Shown piece by piece: positions 1 through 13,195 of a stretch of 64,000 nt of DNA. How positions within the stretch are numbered: the stretch's first letter is position 1; every line of letters begins with the position of its first letter. Made by a program: the position numbers and the translations under genes. The stretch comes from Polytrichum commune (Eukaryota > Streptophyta > Polytrichopsida > Polytrichales > Polytrichaceae), in assembly GCA_950295325.1 (NCBI GenBank), contig OX485809.1, positions 19,096,001-19,160,000 on the forward strand, written 5' to 3'. The notes under the pieces are model-generated. The model saw only the letters and a program-made list of their open reading frames with translations, did not search any database and was not told the origin of the DNA.

Positions 1-2200
1 ATCTCCAATGAAGCACATTAGAGTGTTTGGTCCCCACCTCCCATCTTTGGAAGGATTAAGTTTTGTAATATGATGTCTAAGCATCGCCTAAAGGCTGGAG
101 GAACCTGGCATGAGCGCTTGAATCATCCACTCCTTACAAAGGATGCATTGCATCCTCTTATGAGATAAGTCTGAGTCCTCCTAATTTCTTCAAGAGGGTT
201 TAGTCATCCAAGAATCCACCCACATTGCAATGAAATACCAAATTGAATACATAAGAACTTCATTGACAACGAGAGTCCTCCCAACCAAAGAAAGATGAAT
301 GGATCTCAATAGGTTTTGTAAGTTTGCCTTCACCCCTTTAAACGAAAAGTCATCCACATCTTGAATCGCCATTCCCAAACCAAAAGGTGAATCGGGCAGT
401 TTGGAGAGGTCATCTTTGTTATCCCATGTCCAATGATAAATATCTTGCCATTGAGGTTTATCCCCATGCTTGCACCAATAACCAACATTATTATTCTAGT
501 TGATTTGTAAGCTAGATGCAACATGAAATGAGTTAAGGATTAAAAATCATATGATCAACATAAGGTTGCGCAACCCGCACTAAGAAGGAAGTATCATCAA
601 CGTTTTGCTTAATGATATGGTATGTAGTGCCGACTATGTAGGGAGATTTGATAAATAATTTTAGAGGGCTTACCTACCATGAGCTAGGCAATAGACTCTA
701 ACATGTATCAAGGGAACTCTTGAATAGAATAGGGATAACATGCTCAAAGTCACGTTGAAAGTATTGACAATAGTTTTATATATTTGTTTATTCTTGTGAA
801 TATGTGACCTCAGTGAAAGGCACAATTTGGATATTAGAAATTGCAAGCATCACGCAAGTACCAAATGACAATCGATTGTGAAGATATTGTGAAACACCCA
901 ATACTTAAAACATGGAGACACCCTCACTTAACACATCAATGTTCCGAAGTATGACACTTGAACAACCATATAAAGTGTATGGTCTTACTACAAATATTAC
1001 AAAAACCACTTCATTGCTTTCCTCCATCCCCCCCCCCCCTTTCCCAATCCCCCCAACACATTCTTTGTCTTAAACACACAAAAAACAATGGATCTCACCA
1101 ATTCGGTATACATCCTTAAATGTTCATATTTCCATGTTTGCTATCCTACACTATTTGAATTTGTGCACTCAACTATTTTGTGCCTTCATGGTTGTGAGAG
1201 CATAATGCTAGACAACAATTGATGCTCCCGATTCAATTATGAATTGTTAAAAGGACAACTTGAGAGGATCATATAGGACCCCTCTTACCGCCGAACAATA
1301 GGTTGATGGTGGCTCCCACCTCTCTCTAACTACGAGCAACGTGACTATGTAAACAACAACTTGTACTTTTGAATGCTTCCCTAAGCCAACACAAAACCTA
1401 CAAGTGTGTTGAGTCAAAACTTGTGAGTGTGGCGCAATCAACCAACTTTATTGGCAATTGCCGAAATCCAAGTGCTTCGAGCATATTGGTTCAAACAACA
1501 CAAATTTTAACCATATGGAACCTACTTAACCCTTAAAGGACAATGCTGCCCCACGAGCTTGGTATTATTTTGGGAGAATCTTGTTCAAAATTTCTACTCC
1601 ATTGCACCAAATGGGGTTTTTAGAATGCCAAATCGAGCACCTTATGTAGTTAGTTTTTGCTATGGCTTAAAACAACAAAACCCAGGGAACAAAGTCTCCA
1701 GGAAGACTGAGCTAGTGTCTATAAGGGTTATTGTCACATTGGATTAAGGATTTTATTAACAACTTAAGACTTTGCCTTTTTCGTTCCTTCCTTATTCCAC
1801 TTATCCCACCCTCTTATGATTCTTTTGTGCACTTTCAGTAGTGAGTGATTCCGTCCTTTCATAAGGTAATTTTCTATCACTCTATGGTTGTGACCTATAT
1901 CAGTCGTGAAGCTCAAAAGCTTGGCAAGTTGGCAAGGCAATTTGTCAGGACCGAAGTCCGGGTAATGTCTTTTAGTAACCACATCGTCTTGAGTATGCCA
2001 AAGATAAAACTTGCAAATTCCTTAATTAACTCCTTGTTATTAACTTACCAACCTCATACGTGTCTTCATGTGCTCAAGTCACCACCTTAATCTTCAACCA
2101 TCTGGTGACTCATCTCAACCACCATTCACTTGTTAATACAAAAGTCATGCATTCACAGCTAGGCTATGTTCTTCCTTAAGGCTTTAGTCCTCCATAGACT
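1..2200. other. No gene or repeat resolved
   Basis: AT-rich sequence without a long open frame, repeat partner in the window, or RNA gene that I can support. It contains a C homopolymer near 1029-1040. I see nothing else. Confidence 0.5.
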
Positions 2201-2219
2201 AATCAATCAACATACAAAG

Positions 2220-3370
2220 GGTAGAGTCTTACTCCAGTAAGATATTCTTTCCTTCAGGGGAAGGTACAGCTTTGACAGCCTATAGCCTGCCTCTAGCCCT
2301 TCCATCTTTTCAGCTGACACTTTGCTTAACTCTTCTCTTCTTTCCCTCTCTGACACACTAGCTAATAGCTATGAATTTGAGGCGCTAGCCCAGGCGATGG
2401 CCTCACTCTAGCCTCCCTGTCTTTCTCTCTTCCTAAGACTATTGCCCTTCTCGGCTGGCTACTAAGCAGTCTCTGGGACCTCTCAGTTATCTCCATAGAC
2501 TATGGCTATCATCCTTCTTGAGGGGCCCATTGCCTGTTCTCCCTGTTCCGGGCTACTAGCCTTTAGTTAAGCCTATTGCCTATCTTGCTTCTCGTCAAGC
2601 TTTTTCTTACTTGCCTTCTTCACGACAGGCGGTATGTATCCGTCAAACTCTCTCTGACCAGTTGCCTTGCCACTCTCTGGCCTTTTATCAGACTATTGCC
2701 TGTCTTAGCCTTGCTCTCGGCCACTTCTTGATCTTTCAGACCATTGCCTCACCTCAGTCACACTCCATATCTCTCAACCTCTTTCCGTCTCATCTTTGAT
2801 CACTCACTCTGAACCAATCTCTACTCTTCCGAATGCAGATTTCCTCTCAGACTACTTGCCTGATTTTGTCATTACAATGCTATGTCAGACTACTTGCCCA
2901 ACCTTACTTCCAAATATCACTCACAACATTTCACATAACTTACTTCAACAATCCTCTTCACTCATAAGACAAACAATTTCACATAATACTTCACTCATAA
3001 TCATCTCATTAACACAAAAGAGATAAGTCCACTTCAGGGTCCAAGTTTTTCGGCCCTTTAACTTCCTAACATTGTCATTCCAAGCTTCCTGCTTGTTCAA
3101 GACTATTGCCTGGCTCAATCACTGAGCTACAGACTTCTACGCCTATTGCTAATATGAGACTATGTAAGATCTTGCTGCTTGCAAATAGCCTGTCTTCCTA
3201 CTTGCCTGGCTCCTTCTTAATGTCGAGAGAGAAGACCAGGTGGTTAGCCGTCGTAACCACTTCTTAACGGCTATTGCCTGTTTTCATCCCTTTGGATGGC
3301 TACTGACTGCCTATAGCCGAATGAAAGACGTTAAATTTCAAGAATTGTCCTTTTCAGACAGGCGATAGCC
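2220..3370. repeat. Pyrimidine-rich block with recurring ATTGCC motif
   Basis: The top strand here is markedly C/T-rich and carries a loosely repeated word of the form GACTATTGCCTG. Variants occur near 2436, 2527, 2572, 2692, 2738, 2849, 2888, 3102, 3141, 3197 and 3271. Related forms such as CTATAGCC and the inverse GGCGATAGCC lie near 2281, 3310 and 3357. Spacing is irregular, so this is not a clean tandem array. The short open frames across it follow from low A/G content and look non-coding. It may be a degraded satellite or a transposon subterminal region; I do not recognise the family. Confidence 0.45.
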
Positions 3371-3764
3371 AAAAAATCAGTTCTACACCTTAGCAAGATC
3401 TATACTTCTTTAGAATAGAGCCTATGTAAATTAATTGGTTAATCATGCTTAAAACGAATTTTAAAAGATATTTTGGGTGTGGTATCGGGAAAGCATATGT
3501 CCTTTAAGAGTTAAAACATGGGTTGGTGAACTAAGTTCTTGGTCTTTCCAAGCAACATCACGACACATTCCCATCCACGTTTACGAGTTCAATCAACATT
3601 GATAGAGGTTTCCGAAACTAGTGCAGGTGTTGATCGAGGTTGTGACAACATGGCCCTCGAGAGCCGCTCCCTCGCCTCATTGGAGTTGAAGTTGGAGTTG
3701 CCTTTGAGCATCTTCTTCACATTGGTCTCCGAGGCCGAGATCTCCCCCACACTCCGGCATCTAT

Positions 3765-3995
3765 GATTGGGGGGAGAACCGGCGGTTAGTTACAAATGAA
3801 CCGGTTGAGTTTGAGAAATAACCGGTTGAAATTCAAGACTTTAGGAGAATTACCAATCATTTAAGAAGAATCTATAGAATATATTCCAATTTAATAAAGG
3901 AAAACCGAAGGATGTCAACATGTGACTGGTTGGACTTGCAAACACTAAGATCTCAACCGATTGTGTCCAAAAATCTTCCCAATCACTGTTCTGCA
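3765..3995 (+). repeat. Interspersed repeat R3, copy 1
   Basis: About 230 bases match the segment at 12300-12515 in the same orientation. The reverse complements of 53200-53400, 55640-55870 and 59184-59860 also match. Shared landmarks are AGTTACARATGAACYGGTTG, AATAACCGGTTGAA and a GGACTTG..AACACTA stretch. No coding capacity is visible. A 499-bp MITE starts about 40 bases downstream. Confidence 0.75.
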
Positions 3996-4032
3996 TCTCT
4001 CTCACTCCTCACGCGGCAACTACGTACGTGAA

Positions 4033-4531
4033 GGGCCACTTCACACAAGAGCCTAAGAGCCGTGACCATGAAATTGTGAGAGCCCAAAAGAAAGTGTCCA
4101 AAGGCCGTGTCAACACACCTCCAAAATCATGTAGTGTGGTCACGGACTCTCAAGTGTAGTGTGAAGTCACATGTGATCGGGCCCTCAACCAAATGCTATT
4201 TCAATGAATTTCTATTCATGTGGGTCCTCATACATGATAAAATAGAATAAATGAACGGTTGGGAGTGTTCGGAGTGCCATGGTCTCCTGGTTTGTGTTAG
4301 GTCTACCTCCAAGAGGTGGTGTTTGAAAATAGTCCAAGTGACCATGGAACATGATCCATTTGATGCCATGTACAAATCCATGTAGACTTTACATCCATCT
4401 TGCATTTACATACTCCGTTGGTCCCTCAAGTGTAGTGTGAAGCGAACTTGGACTGGTTCCGCATTTTCCACCAATGAGAGTGCTTCAAGTGTAATGGTCG
4501 TGGGCTCCCAGTCTCATGTGTGAAGGGGCCC
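4033..4531 (+). mobile_element. PIF/Harbinger-like MITE F1, copy 1 (499 bp)
   Basis: Non-autonomous DNA element with ends GGGCCACTTCACAC and GTGTGAAGGGGCCC. It is one of four F1 copies (others at 12519, 23055 and 58676), and three of the four are exactly 499 bp. Flanks here are GAA on the left and TAA on the right, so one side of the expected 3-bp target duplication has changed. Each end carries a second, inverted copy of the terminal motif roughly 110-130 bases inside, so each end could fold as its own hairpin. No protein is encoded. The superfamily call rests on the TTA/TAA duplications of copies 2 and 3. Confidence 0.85.
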
Positions 4532-4546
4532 TAAATCTTTATCCTC

Positions 4547-4894
4547 GACTACACTAAATAGGTAGATTAGTGTTGGAAACACTAATAGTCGACAAAAACG
4601 CTAAATGTAAATTGTCTCTATAGTGTTAGAACACTAAATGTCAACTCTAACACTATTTGTACCAAGTAGTAACTTTAAATATTTACATGAGCGCATTTAG
4701 TGTTAGTTGATATTTTGTAAATCTTGGAATGAAGAATGGAAGGAAGAAGAATATGAGAACCTCGTAAAAGGTATAATTTGTTCAAACCCTATTCAAACAC
4801 TAATTGTAATATCAATTGAAAATTAATGTTTTAGGTAACTATTGCATCTAACACTAATCTTCATCTAACACTAACCTACCTATTTAGTGTCGCT
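4547..4894. mobile_element. CACTA-like MITE with TAGTGTT repeats
   Basis: Terminal inverted repeats of about 27 bases begin ACACTAAATAGGTAG at 4551 and end with the complementary CTACCTATTTAGTGT at 4890, with about two mismatches. The interior repeats TAGTGTTAGA-type words in both orientations, as subterminal arrays of En/Spm (CACTA) elements do. The outermost bases read gACTA on the left, so the canonical CACTA end is slightly eroded. No 3-bp target duplication is convincing. No coding sequence. Confidence 0.6.
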
Positions 4895-4899
4895 ACCCG

Positions 4900-7800
4900 G
4901 TCATGTGACTTTGGTGTGAGCCGGACTTGGCTCTTCATCATAGTAAGTTGCCATGACTCTCTACTAATTGGTTGAAGACACCTTTATGAAAAATGAACCT
5001 AATCAACTTAATCCTCTTTGTGACTTGCAGCTTGATTATGGTAGGCCATTTCTCTTCCCAAATTTGGTGTGGAATGACTTGCAATTTGAGCACAAATTGT
5101 GGTAGTGTTACGTCTTGCAAACAACTATGAACTGTTGGATTTTGGCTCCCAAATTAGAGTCCTCCATCGCCAAATATAGCACATGTAGCATCCGATGAGA
5201 GCGGTCGGTTGGCATGGAGGTCGGTTGAAAAAATTATGTCATCGCAACAATTGGCTATTGCAAGGTGTCTCCAATGAGTGCATGTGGCTTGAGGTTGGGC
5301 TAATAGGGAGCCTAAATGACCATGTTAGGGCATTGCCTGCATTTTACACACAACTTTGATTAACTTAGACACCGTAATAGGTGATTGATTTGGAAATTGG
5401 TTGCATGAGGCATGCATAAGCTCAACCACAATTTTCTCATGAAAATTTGTAATATATATATGTCCATAGTCGTGTACATATTGTTTTTTTTCTTGTTGCT
5501 CATTGCTCACAATCTAGCATTCATGATGTTTGTCCTCCCCAATCTTCTTATTATTGAACCCTAAAATCATATTTCTTCATGCCACAGTTATAGGATAATA
5601 GTGGTCCTATTACCAAATATTTTGCCTTCTTCACCGCTCACAAGTTACCACTCACTGTTGACTGCTCACTAGATAACACTTCATGCAAAAAGGCTCCTCT
5701 ACAATGCTATTGGATGTAAGACTTCAAATTTGAAGTCAAAAATGTTAAATTTGAACTACATTGTGCTTAAATTCATATTTAATGAATTTGTATGATATAA
5801 AATTTCCTAATTATAAATAAGTTGATTTTGCAACACGTGGCTCATCCTGCCACATAAAATGTGACACCTTCGTCTAAGATGTGGGGCCTATGTGGTTAGT
5901 CATACCTATTTAAGTGGCATACGACAAAGCTTGCACTTAAGAATGGACATAAAAAAAAGACACGCGTTATGATTGACAGTGGCTTATATGCTCACAATAT
6001 ACACTATTCTAAGTTCAATAACCAATACACTTAGGAGGACATATGTGATTGTTCGGAAATAAACAAACAACATGTATATATCATTTCAAACCTCTTTATA
6101 ACTTTTGCATCTCAACTCCGAATCTAGAGCGTGAAATGACAATCTATAAGATCCAGTCAAATGCCAACTGCACAACACAATTCTCAATGCAATGCAACGG
6201 TCAAAACTAGATATGGAGTTGAAAGTGCCCACAATAAAAACCACCTTGAATAGTACCTTGAAGGGTGTCAACCCACGACAAAGGTGACATGATGTCTCGG
6301 CTAACTTACCTTGCGATCGTCACTCATCACAAGCACTAAAGACAATTTAAATAACTAGACAACAAGTGACCTCATGCAATTAGTTTACATAGTGAGATTT
6401 ACATAGTAGGACAAATTTATTACATGGTTAACAACAATAACTAGAGCGATGGAAGGAGTTTTTCTTTTTTTCTTTTTTTCTTTTATTTTTCTTTGTCAAA
6501 GATGACCCACCTCGGTAAGATATTTAGGTGTACATCGATTGACACCAACCCATAGGGACGTTCCTTTGTTTGAGCCATGCCCATGACTATGGCATCATTT
6601 TGGGTCCCATGCACGTGGTTGGTGACAACCTCAACCTAAAAGTGCTTGGCCCAACTTATATTGCGGTACCAAAAAGCGACGTCTCCATTTCAATTGGGCT
6701 TGGGATTAAGGTCGGGCCCTAATGTAAAGCATACCTCGTGTAGTGTGCCTACGTAAAGTGTTGGTCTATAAGGGATGTAGAGCCCACACCAATATGGGCC
6801 CTAAGTTAGAATGAATGTATTCTGGAGACACCTGCATCAATATTCTACCCACCTCGGCTCAAAATTAAGATACCTGGCCCTTATTGTTGGCACTTCCAAC
6901 TCTACGAACAATCTTGACCGTTGGATTAGATTGTGAATTGTGTCCTCCAATTATCACTCACGAAATATTGACACTCCAAATTTTAGAATCGGAGTTGGGA
7001 TGCACAACTTATCATAGTGAAAGACTTGTTTTCACTTTGAATGATTAGATACCCTTCTGGTCGTGTTCACTGTTAAGTCTACAATAGTTTCCATAATCTA
7101 AGCCCAAGGTCTAATATCATTGCAACATGTCTCATTATGGTGTTTGTTCAAGTTAACAACAAGTTGTGCCATATACCACTATATGTATAGGTGTTTGATT
7201 AAGAAGAGTGACCATGTAAAGCTCACATGGAGAATGAGAAATCATTCTTTCCAATTTGGCGATTTGCAAGTCATTTGGAACATATGTTAGTGGTTCACTA
7301 TCCATTTATTGTCCCTAGTGACCCAAGGGGTCACCTCTTGCTGGGAGAGTGTTCTAAATCACCACCTCACATCATTTATGGAGTTTCACACTTGGCATAG
7401 CGATTCTTACATATTTCAATAAGAGATAGGCGCAAGTCTTGTTAGATTTTGATTTGGTGTGAAGGAGAACAATGCTCCAAGGTGAATTTGATCCTCATGG
7501 AAGGTCACTAAGACTAGCGCGAGGAGGCAAGTTTTCTTGCATGTGGGTGTTGCCCCTTGTCAGAATCAACTATCTCTATTAGTTTGGGCAACAACTCAAA
7601 GCAAACATGCTCCAAAGATGGCATGCAAGCTTAATATGTGAGACACCCATCATCCAGTCTATGAACTTCGACTTTGAAAATTCAAATCTCAAATGTATGT
7701 TTCCCAATTTTGTACATGTGTGTATACTTGAATTGGGAGTCTCCATCCAGCATGTCATCCAAATTTAGAGACAAGACGTTCACTTGATGCCCCAACTTGA

Positions 7801-8290
7801 TAAATTCAACTTTGCAACTATTAGATCTTCTCAAATCTTGTTGGGATGATGATATTTTTGTTCCCACATCTTCATTATGAAGCTAGCTTCTACAAGCAAG
7901 TGGCTGATGGAAAAATATTGATGACTTTGAGCTCAAATGCCCTCGACACAAGGGTGGTATGGATATTCCAAGTGCATTGGAATGCACCTCAGGGCAATAA
8001 AGGCTAAGTTAGGTAACATTTTTTAGCCCCTCTCAAGTTGGGAAAAAATTGAACCCCCCCCCCAACACACACACATGCCCCCCAACCAATGGAAGTGTGC
8101 TTGATTTATATATAGAGAATAAAAATCAGTCATTGGCACCAATCTTGGAAGAAATTGAAGTTTTGGGGGGGGGGGTGCAAAATGGGGTTGCCTCTTTATT
8201 TCAAAAGTAGAAAGTGACTTTGATCAATTTGTTTCGTAGAAACATGTTGGTGTGGGTATGATAATGTCATGTGTTACGCATGGTGCTTTT
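4900..8290. other. No feature resolved
   Basis: AT-rich sequence with T-rich tracts near 6460-6495 and a C-run/G-run pair near 8048 and 8166. I see no coding region or recognisable element. Confidence 0.45.
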
Positions 8291-8299
8291 ATGGTGGCA

Positions 8300-8425
8300 T
8301 ACACAATCCATTTCATCAAATTCACATATTGTCAATGCCATGACCAATACCTATACACAATCATCCAAGAGAAGCATGACAAATATGACCCGCTCAACAA
8401 TAAACTTAAGAATGAATTGATGGAA
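8300..8425 (+). pseudogene. LINE C-terminal fragment
   Basis: A plus-strand open stretch reads FIKFTYCQCHDQYLYT followed by KYDPLNNKLKN. The same block occurs in the better preserved LINE at 53780-55625, which reads FEFTFTHDRYTTQAI then KYNPLINEIRAQGW. In that element it lies downstream of the RNase H and zinc-knuckle parts, close to the protein's C-terminus. Nothing upstream of about 8300 is recognisable as reverse transcriptase, so this is a short relic. The enclosing 105-codon frame continues into unrelated repeat sequence and is not a gene. Confidence 0.55.
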
Positions 8426-8479
8426 CATCACCCACCAGGGTTAGAATCACCATCCACAACCACACCATGTAAAAAGCTT

Positions 8480-8720
8480 GGAAAATTCATTAGACTACGT
8501 GCTCATGATCTGTTAATTGTTCTAGGTTCAATAATCAACATAATTGAGGGGCCCTACATGATCATTTAGTAAGGAAGAGAAATATTCACTTTGATATTGA
8601 ATCGACTATTCATGTGAGTTCCAAAAAATATGAGAAAAATTGCTATGAGCATGATTTGAATTCTCTAATAATCTGCACTAATTTTGTGTTTTATACTGTA
8701 TGAGAAGTGGGTGCAAAGCT
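8480..8720 (+). repeat. Interspersed repeat R6, copy a
   Basis: Shares an ordered series of landmarks with at least seven other places in the window: GTGCTCA, TTCACTTTGAT, ATGTGAGTTCC and a terminal TATNNTATGAGAAGTGGGTGC. The best preserved version is at 24985-25215. No open frame is conserved among copies, and the family is unclassified. Confidence 0.55.
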
Positions 8721-9469
8721 TTGAAATATTTGTGTAAGGTTGGTTAAACTATTGGAACACCTATAAGCCAAGGTTTACTTGGATTGTCCCTATATTCAAT
8801 ATTCATGAAAATGAGGCAACACATGCACTAGCCAACTTACATGGCAATTGTTACACAAAATGGTTAAAACAACCACAATCAACATGTAAGGTGTCAACTA
8901 ACCTCTGACTTGTCATGCAATTTGGCCAAGTTTAGCAATTCTAAGAAAAATTGATGCCTTGCTCCTCTTTATATGTGATGAAAAATCAAAATTGATAGCT
9001 TATGTGACTGCGCGATGCGTCTTTGTGGTCATTTTAACAAACTAAGTGATTGATTTAACAATTCCCTAAAATAAGTTTGGTTCCAACCAAATGCTAAAGG
9101 ACTAGAATGGTATCACCTCTCTTGATCAAGGAAACAATATGCCTAAAAACATAGTTTTGGGCCCCATAGTTTGGTGGGATACTAGGTATGTTTGCTGAGT
9201 ACATAGGTGATAAGCATGTTTGGCTATGGGATGCTAAATTGCTAAAATTTAAGGTAACACATGAGAACATATGACATGTGGTTTCAACTAATAGAAAAAT
9301 GACATGTGGCACTTTGCTCAAGTCTTGAATTGAGTGTGTTGAACTTGCAAACCCCTTGCTAATCACCTATGGAAAGGTATATGGGTGCTATTTGGTTACT
9401 TTTTTTGAATTGGACCCCTATAATCAATTGGTATTTGGTTAGGTGATGATCAAAGAATAAACACAAAAA

Positions 9470-9590
9470 ATGTGTGTGAGAGAGAGAGATTTCTTGAGCA
9501 ATTCTATGATGATTTTCAAGCTTAATATCTTCTTAGCACATCCTCTTGTTCAAAGGCCATCCCATTCTCCTGGATATATGTATATTGTTC
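9470..9590 (+). repeat. Interspersed repeat R9, copy 1
   Basis: Matches 17640-17800 in the same orientation, including TTTCTTGA, CTAAGCTTA/CAAGCTTAATATC, and CATCYTCTTRTTCAAAGGCC. The similarity is old and ends near the GGGTGGGG run at 9600. No coding role is apparent. Confidence 0.5.
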
Positions 9591-10949
9591 GAAACCCGGG
9601 GGGTGGGGGGGATGGGACCATCCTGCAAGGAAATTATTCGTCCAACTATCTTTCCTAACTTGATGCTTTATCATGTAAGCTTTCTCATAAAAGTAAAAAA
9701 ATACAATCTCAATCATTAGCCTATTAGGATTTTACCGACTTTACAATTAGGTAAAGTTATTGTGCAAAATATCTAGAGTTTACATGCTCAAGTTCAAAAA
9801 ATGTGCAAAACAAAATCAATAGCGTTTAAAGTGTCTACATTAAATCCATATGCTTAGTATTCTAGATTAACTTGTGTAATATCCAAGCAACATATGAAAA
9901 CAATTGAAGAAAGATGAGATACAAAACATAAGAGTGTTGTCAAATTTGTGAAGGGTTTCCCTCACTTGTGTCCATGCCACCAACTAAATCCACAAAGAGG
10001 GTTAGTAATGTACATGAGGTAATTACAAACATAACCCAATTGTTATCTATGTCACACAATCATGTCCATAATAAAACTATCATTTTGTATCGATGAATAA
10101 ATATACCGCCATTGAATAAACTACTAATTATTTAACCATTCAACCATGTAAGACTGAACTTTGTGGCAGGTTACACATTCTTTCCACCTTACTAATTCTC
10201 ACTACTTAACCTTATCTCAAAATTTACTTAGGGTCAACAACAATTGCTACTTAAACTATGAATCTTGAAAGCTCTTATGGTTTTTCCTTTACATCTCATA
10301 TCATTAGGTAAGTTCCCTTGACCGTAGATTCATAGATGCAAATCTATGGTGGACGTTTGTCAATTAATCTTTACCGAACCCTATAGTATTGGCATGAATG
10401 AGGGACGCTTCCCCTTGATAATAGTTGCAAGCTCATAAGTGAACATGGAACATGGTTACCTAAGTACAGGTATGCCACAAGTGCTATTGCCTTCGGAGGT
10501 GGTCTCTAACCAATGACAAGGGGTGCATTGTAGGCCCATTTGGGGGAATGTGAGTTTTGTTTATTAATGTTGCGTATCTCAAGAGTGAGTGTTATGGGGG
10601 CATGGTGTCTTGACTCATTGCAACCGTATTGGGCTTGATTCTCAAAGGTTTAACACTGGGAGGTTGTCTATTCCTTTATATGACCTAATTGAGTGGGTTT
10701 AGGCACCATGTTGTAGAGTTCATTCTTGAGGTTTTATTGTTTGTATGTGGTAGTTTCGGTGCATACTTAGGTGGGGAACATTGGCAGTTGGTGGTTTTCC
10801 GGTTTCTCGCTTGGTGAGCATGAATAGGGCATGGTATTTGATAGCTATCAAGTGGATTTGTTGCATGCATGGGGCATTAAAGGGATAGTGTCATCTAAAG
10901 AGGTTGGTGATGTTGTTCGTGTGGAAGCTCCTCAAATGCATGTTTTGAG

Positions 10950-11400
10950 GATAGTGAGTGTTATGTACCATCGGGCATCTTCTAGGGTGTCCACCAATGG
11001 TTGGTAATTTTGTGCTTTAGTTGGGTTGTTGTGGTGGGGTCACGTTCCTAGCAGAATGTGTACATTGAAGTGAAATGTACGCTCAAGTTTTGGGTAGTAT
11101 AGTATGTGGCTTTCTCCACGGAGGTTGTGGTGATGATAAGGACGTCAAGTTGGAGTTTGGCAAGGCATTGGCATGGTCTTGTGGTGCAAAGGCATGGGTA
11201 TAGCCTGTACGGATTATGTTTTCAAGGGGACCTCCTGAATAGATGCACGCGTTCAATAGGAACGTGTACCTTGTTACAGAGTTGGAGAGGAGTAGTTTGT
11301 GTATATGCCATACCACTTTTTTTGTGTATGGTTCTTTGGATGTTGTTGAGGGTGACATTCGTACACATTGAGAGGAGGTAAAAACATGTGTTGAGTTTTG
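10950..11400 (-). pseudogene. Degenerate LINE 3' end (zinc-knuckle/C-terminal part)
   Basis: On the minus strand, pieces in shifting frames match the C-terminal part of the LINE at 53780-55625. CLCTTRPCQCLAKL near 11190 parallels CTCNTSNCACLAKL there, and YQPLVDTLEDARW near 11010 parallels YNPLINEIRAQGW. Their order is the same as in that element. Frameshifts and stops interrupt it throughout, so it cannot be functional. T/G-rich sequence down to about 10400 may be more of the same element, but I cannot align it. Family assignment is inferred from the paired Cys pattern and shared order. Confidence 0.55.
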
Positions 11401-12069
11401 TATATTCATTTAAGAAATCAACAGATTTGCACTTTCAATAACCATAACTAAACTAGAGTAGGTCCGATTTTCGATCCGATTTTTGCTGATGCATTATTGT
11501 AGATTTGGACATGCAACACAAGTTTCTTAGTGTAAGTCTAATCCGCAGACGTTGGAGAACATTAAAGCGAACCAAACAGCACCCACATACCTTACCTTAT
11601 GGTGCGAAGCATGCCTCCAAGTCGAATGACACGCGTGTTTATCATATTGCTTCCGGTTGCTGGAAAATCTCATGTGGCATGAAATAATATGATATGGGAG
11701 TGATGGATATGAATGCCAATGTACCCAGGGAGGTGGTGACACAAAAAGGGGCTAACAATATCTATCTCATCTCGGTGCAAAAGGGTCCATGCGTGGGCTC
11801 CAATTGCATGTGCTTGGTGACTTGGCGGTTGTCAAATCTCAAGATACTTTGCAAAATGCCGATCCCCACCACGAGATATTGGCTTATCCACAGTGCATTC
11901 ATCACAGAACGCATACTGTATCTCACTCGAGAGAAAGGGTAAGTTAAGTTTGCAAAGGAATCGGGAAGATACGATCACCCTTCCAAAAGTGAAAGAAATC
12001 ATGAAGTGGCACCCCCCCCCCTCTTACGTGGAACTATCTTGTCTTATGAGCTCCTTCCAGTTGTGCACG

Positions 12070-12515
12070 AGATTTTTGATCCTAGATATCTATCTCTTTA
12101 TGAGTTTGAGGAATATTCTGTAAATTACTCTAAATGGATTGGCTAGTTTTTCTGATGTCTTGAGTGAATTTGAACTGGTTTTTTTTTTGTTTTCAAACTG
12201 AACAGGTTCATCTGTAACTAGCAATCAGGTATCAGCCATTCATTGACTCCTTATGGTTATTAACTTCATGTAGTCGTGCCTTGGATGCAATTAACGGGCA
12301 GAGCTGACTCCTAGTTACAGATGAACTGGTTGATTTTGAGGAATAACCGGTTGAAGTTCACGGCTTCCGAAAAATTACCGATCTATTTAGAAGAATCTAT
12401 GGAATGTACTTCAAATTAATCGATAACAAACTGAAGGATCACAACATGTAACCGGTTGGACTTGGAAACACTAGAATTTTGACCGATTATGCTCCAAAAT
12501 CTCCCCGGACATGGG
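12070..12515. repeat. R3 repeat, copy 2, as an inverted pair
   Basis: The right arm (12300-12515) is R3 in the same orientation as copy 1. The left arm (about 12075-12230) is the diverged reverse complement: GAACAGGTTCATCTGTAACT at about 12203 mirrors AGTTACAGATGAACTGGTT at about 12312. This suggests that a full R3 element may be a long inverted repeat of which other sites hold one arm. A TTA target site and an F1 MITE follow directly on the right. Confidence 0.6.
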
Positions 12516-12518
12516 TTA

Positions 12519-13017
12519 GGGCCACTTCACACTCGAGACTGAGAGCTCGTGACTATTACACTTCAACCACTTTCATTGGTGGAAAAGGCGGAGCCGGTCC
12601 AAGTTTGCTTCAAACTATGCTTGAGGGACCAACGGAGTATGTGAATGCAAGATGGATTTAAAGTCTACATGGATTCCTACATGGCATCGAATGGATCATG
12701 TTTCATGGTTACTTGGCCTATTTTCAAAAACCACCTCTTGGAGGTAGGTCTAACACAAAACTGGGAGACCATGGCATTCCAAACGCTCACAACCATTGAT
12801 TTATTCTATTTTATCATGTGTGAAGATTTGCATGAATAAACGTTCATTGAAATAGCATTTGATTGAAGGCCCGGTCACATATGGTTTCCCATTACACTTG
12901 AGGGTCCGTGATCACACTACATGATTTTGGAGGTGTCTTGAAACGGCCTTTGGACACTTTCTTTTGGGCTCTCATGATTTCATGGTCACGGCTCTTGGCT
13001 CATTTGTGAAGTGGCCC
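12519..13017 (-). mobile_element. PIF/Harbinger-like MITE F1, copy 2 (499 bp)
   Basis: Opposite orientation to copy 1. The ends are GGGCCACTTCACAC and GTGAAGTGGCCC, and a perfect 3-bp duplication TTA lies at 12516-12518 and 13018-13020. TTA/TAA duplication is the hallmark of PIF/Harbinger transposition. The element is exactly as long as copies 1 and 3. No open frame is conserved between copies; the listed 64-codon reading here is chance. Confidence 0.9.
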
Positions 13018-13039
13018 TTAGATGGGCACTTTTCCCTCT

Positions 13040-13195
13040 GCATCCACTTCTAGTAGGATGTGAAACATGCAACTACTGCAATATGATCACCAACTCCAAA
13101 ATGCGCACATGGTCATTTGCCTCGTAATTTTCAAAGCTCATCTAATTAATTTACTGATTATCAAAGTGAAGATTCTTGTGCTCATTAGGTGGTTG
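13040..13195 (-). repeat. Interspersed repeat R6, copy b
   Basis: Reverse-complement copy of R6. ACTTCTAGTAGGATGTGAAAC at the left and ATCAAAGTGAAGATTCTTGTG at the right match copies at 34655 and 44355. No coding content. Confidence 0.5.

Noticed and set aside
9580-9610. GTTCGAAACCC resembling a tRNA-type B box (SINE promoter)
   Set aside because: No A box at the right distance, no poly-A tail and no second copy with the same element.
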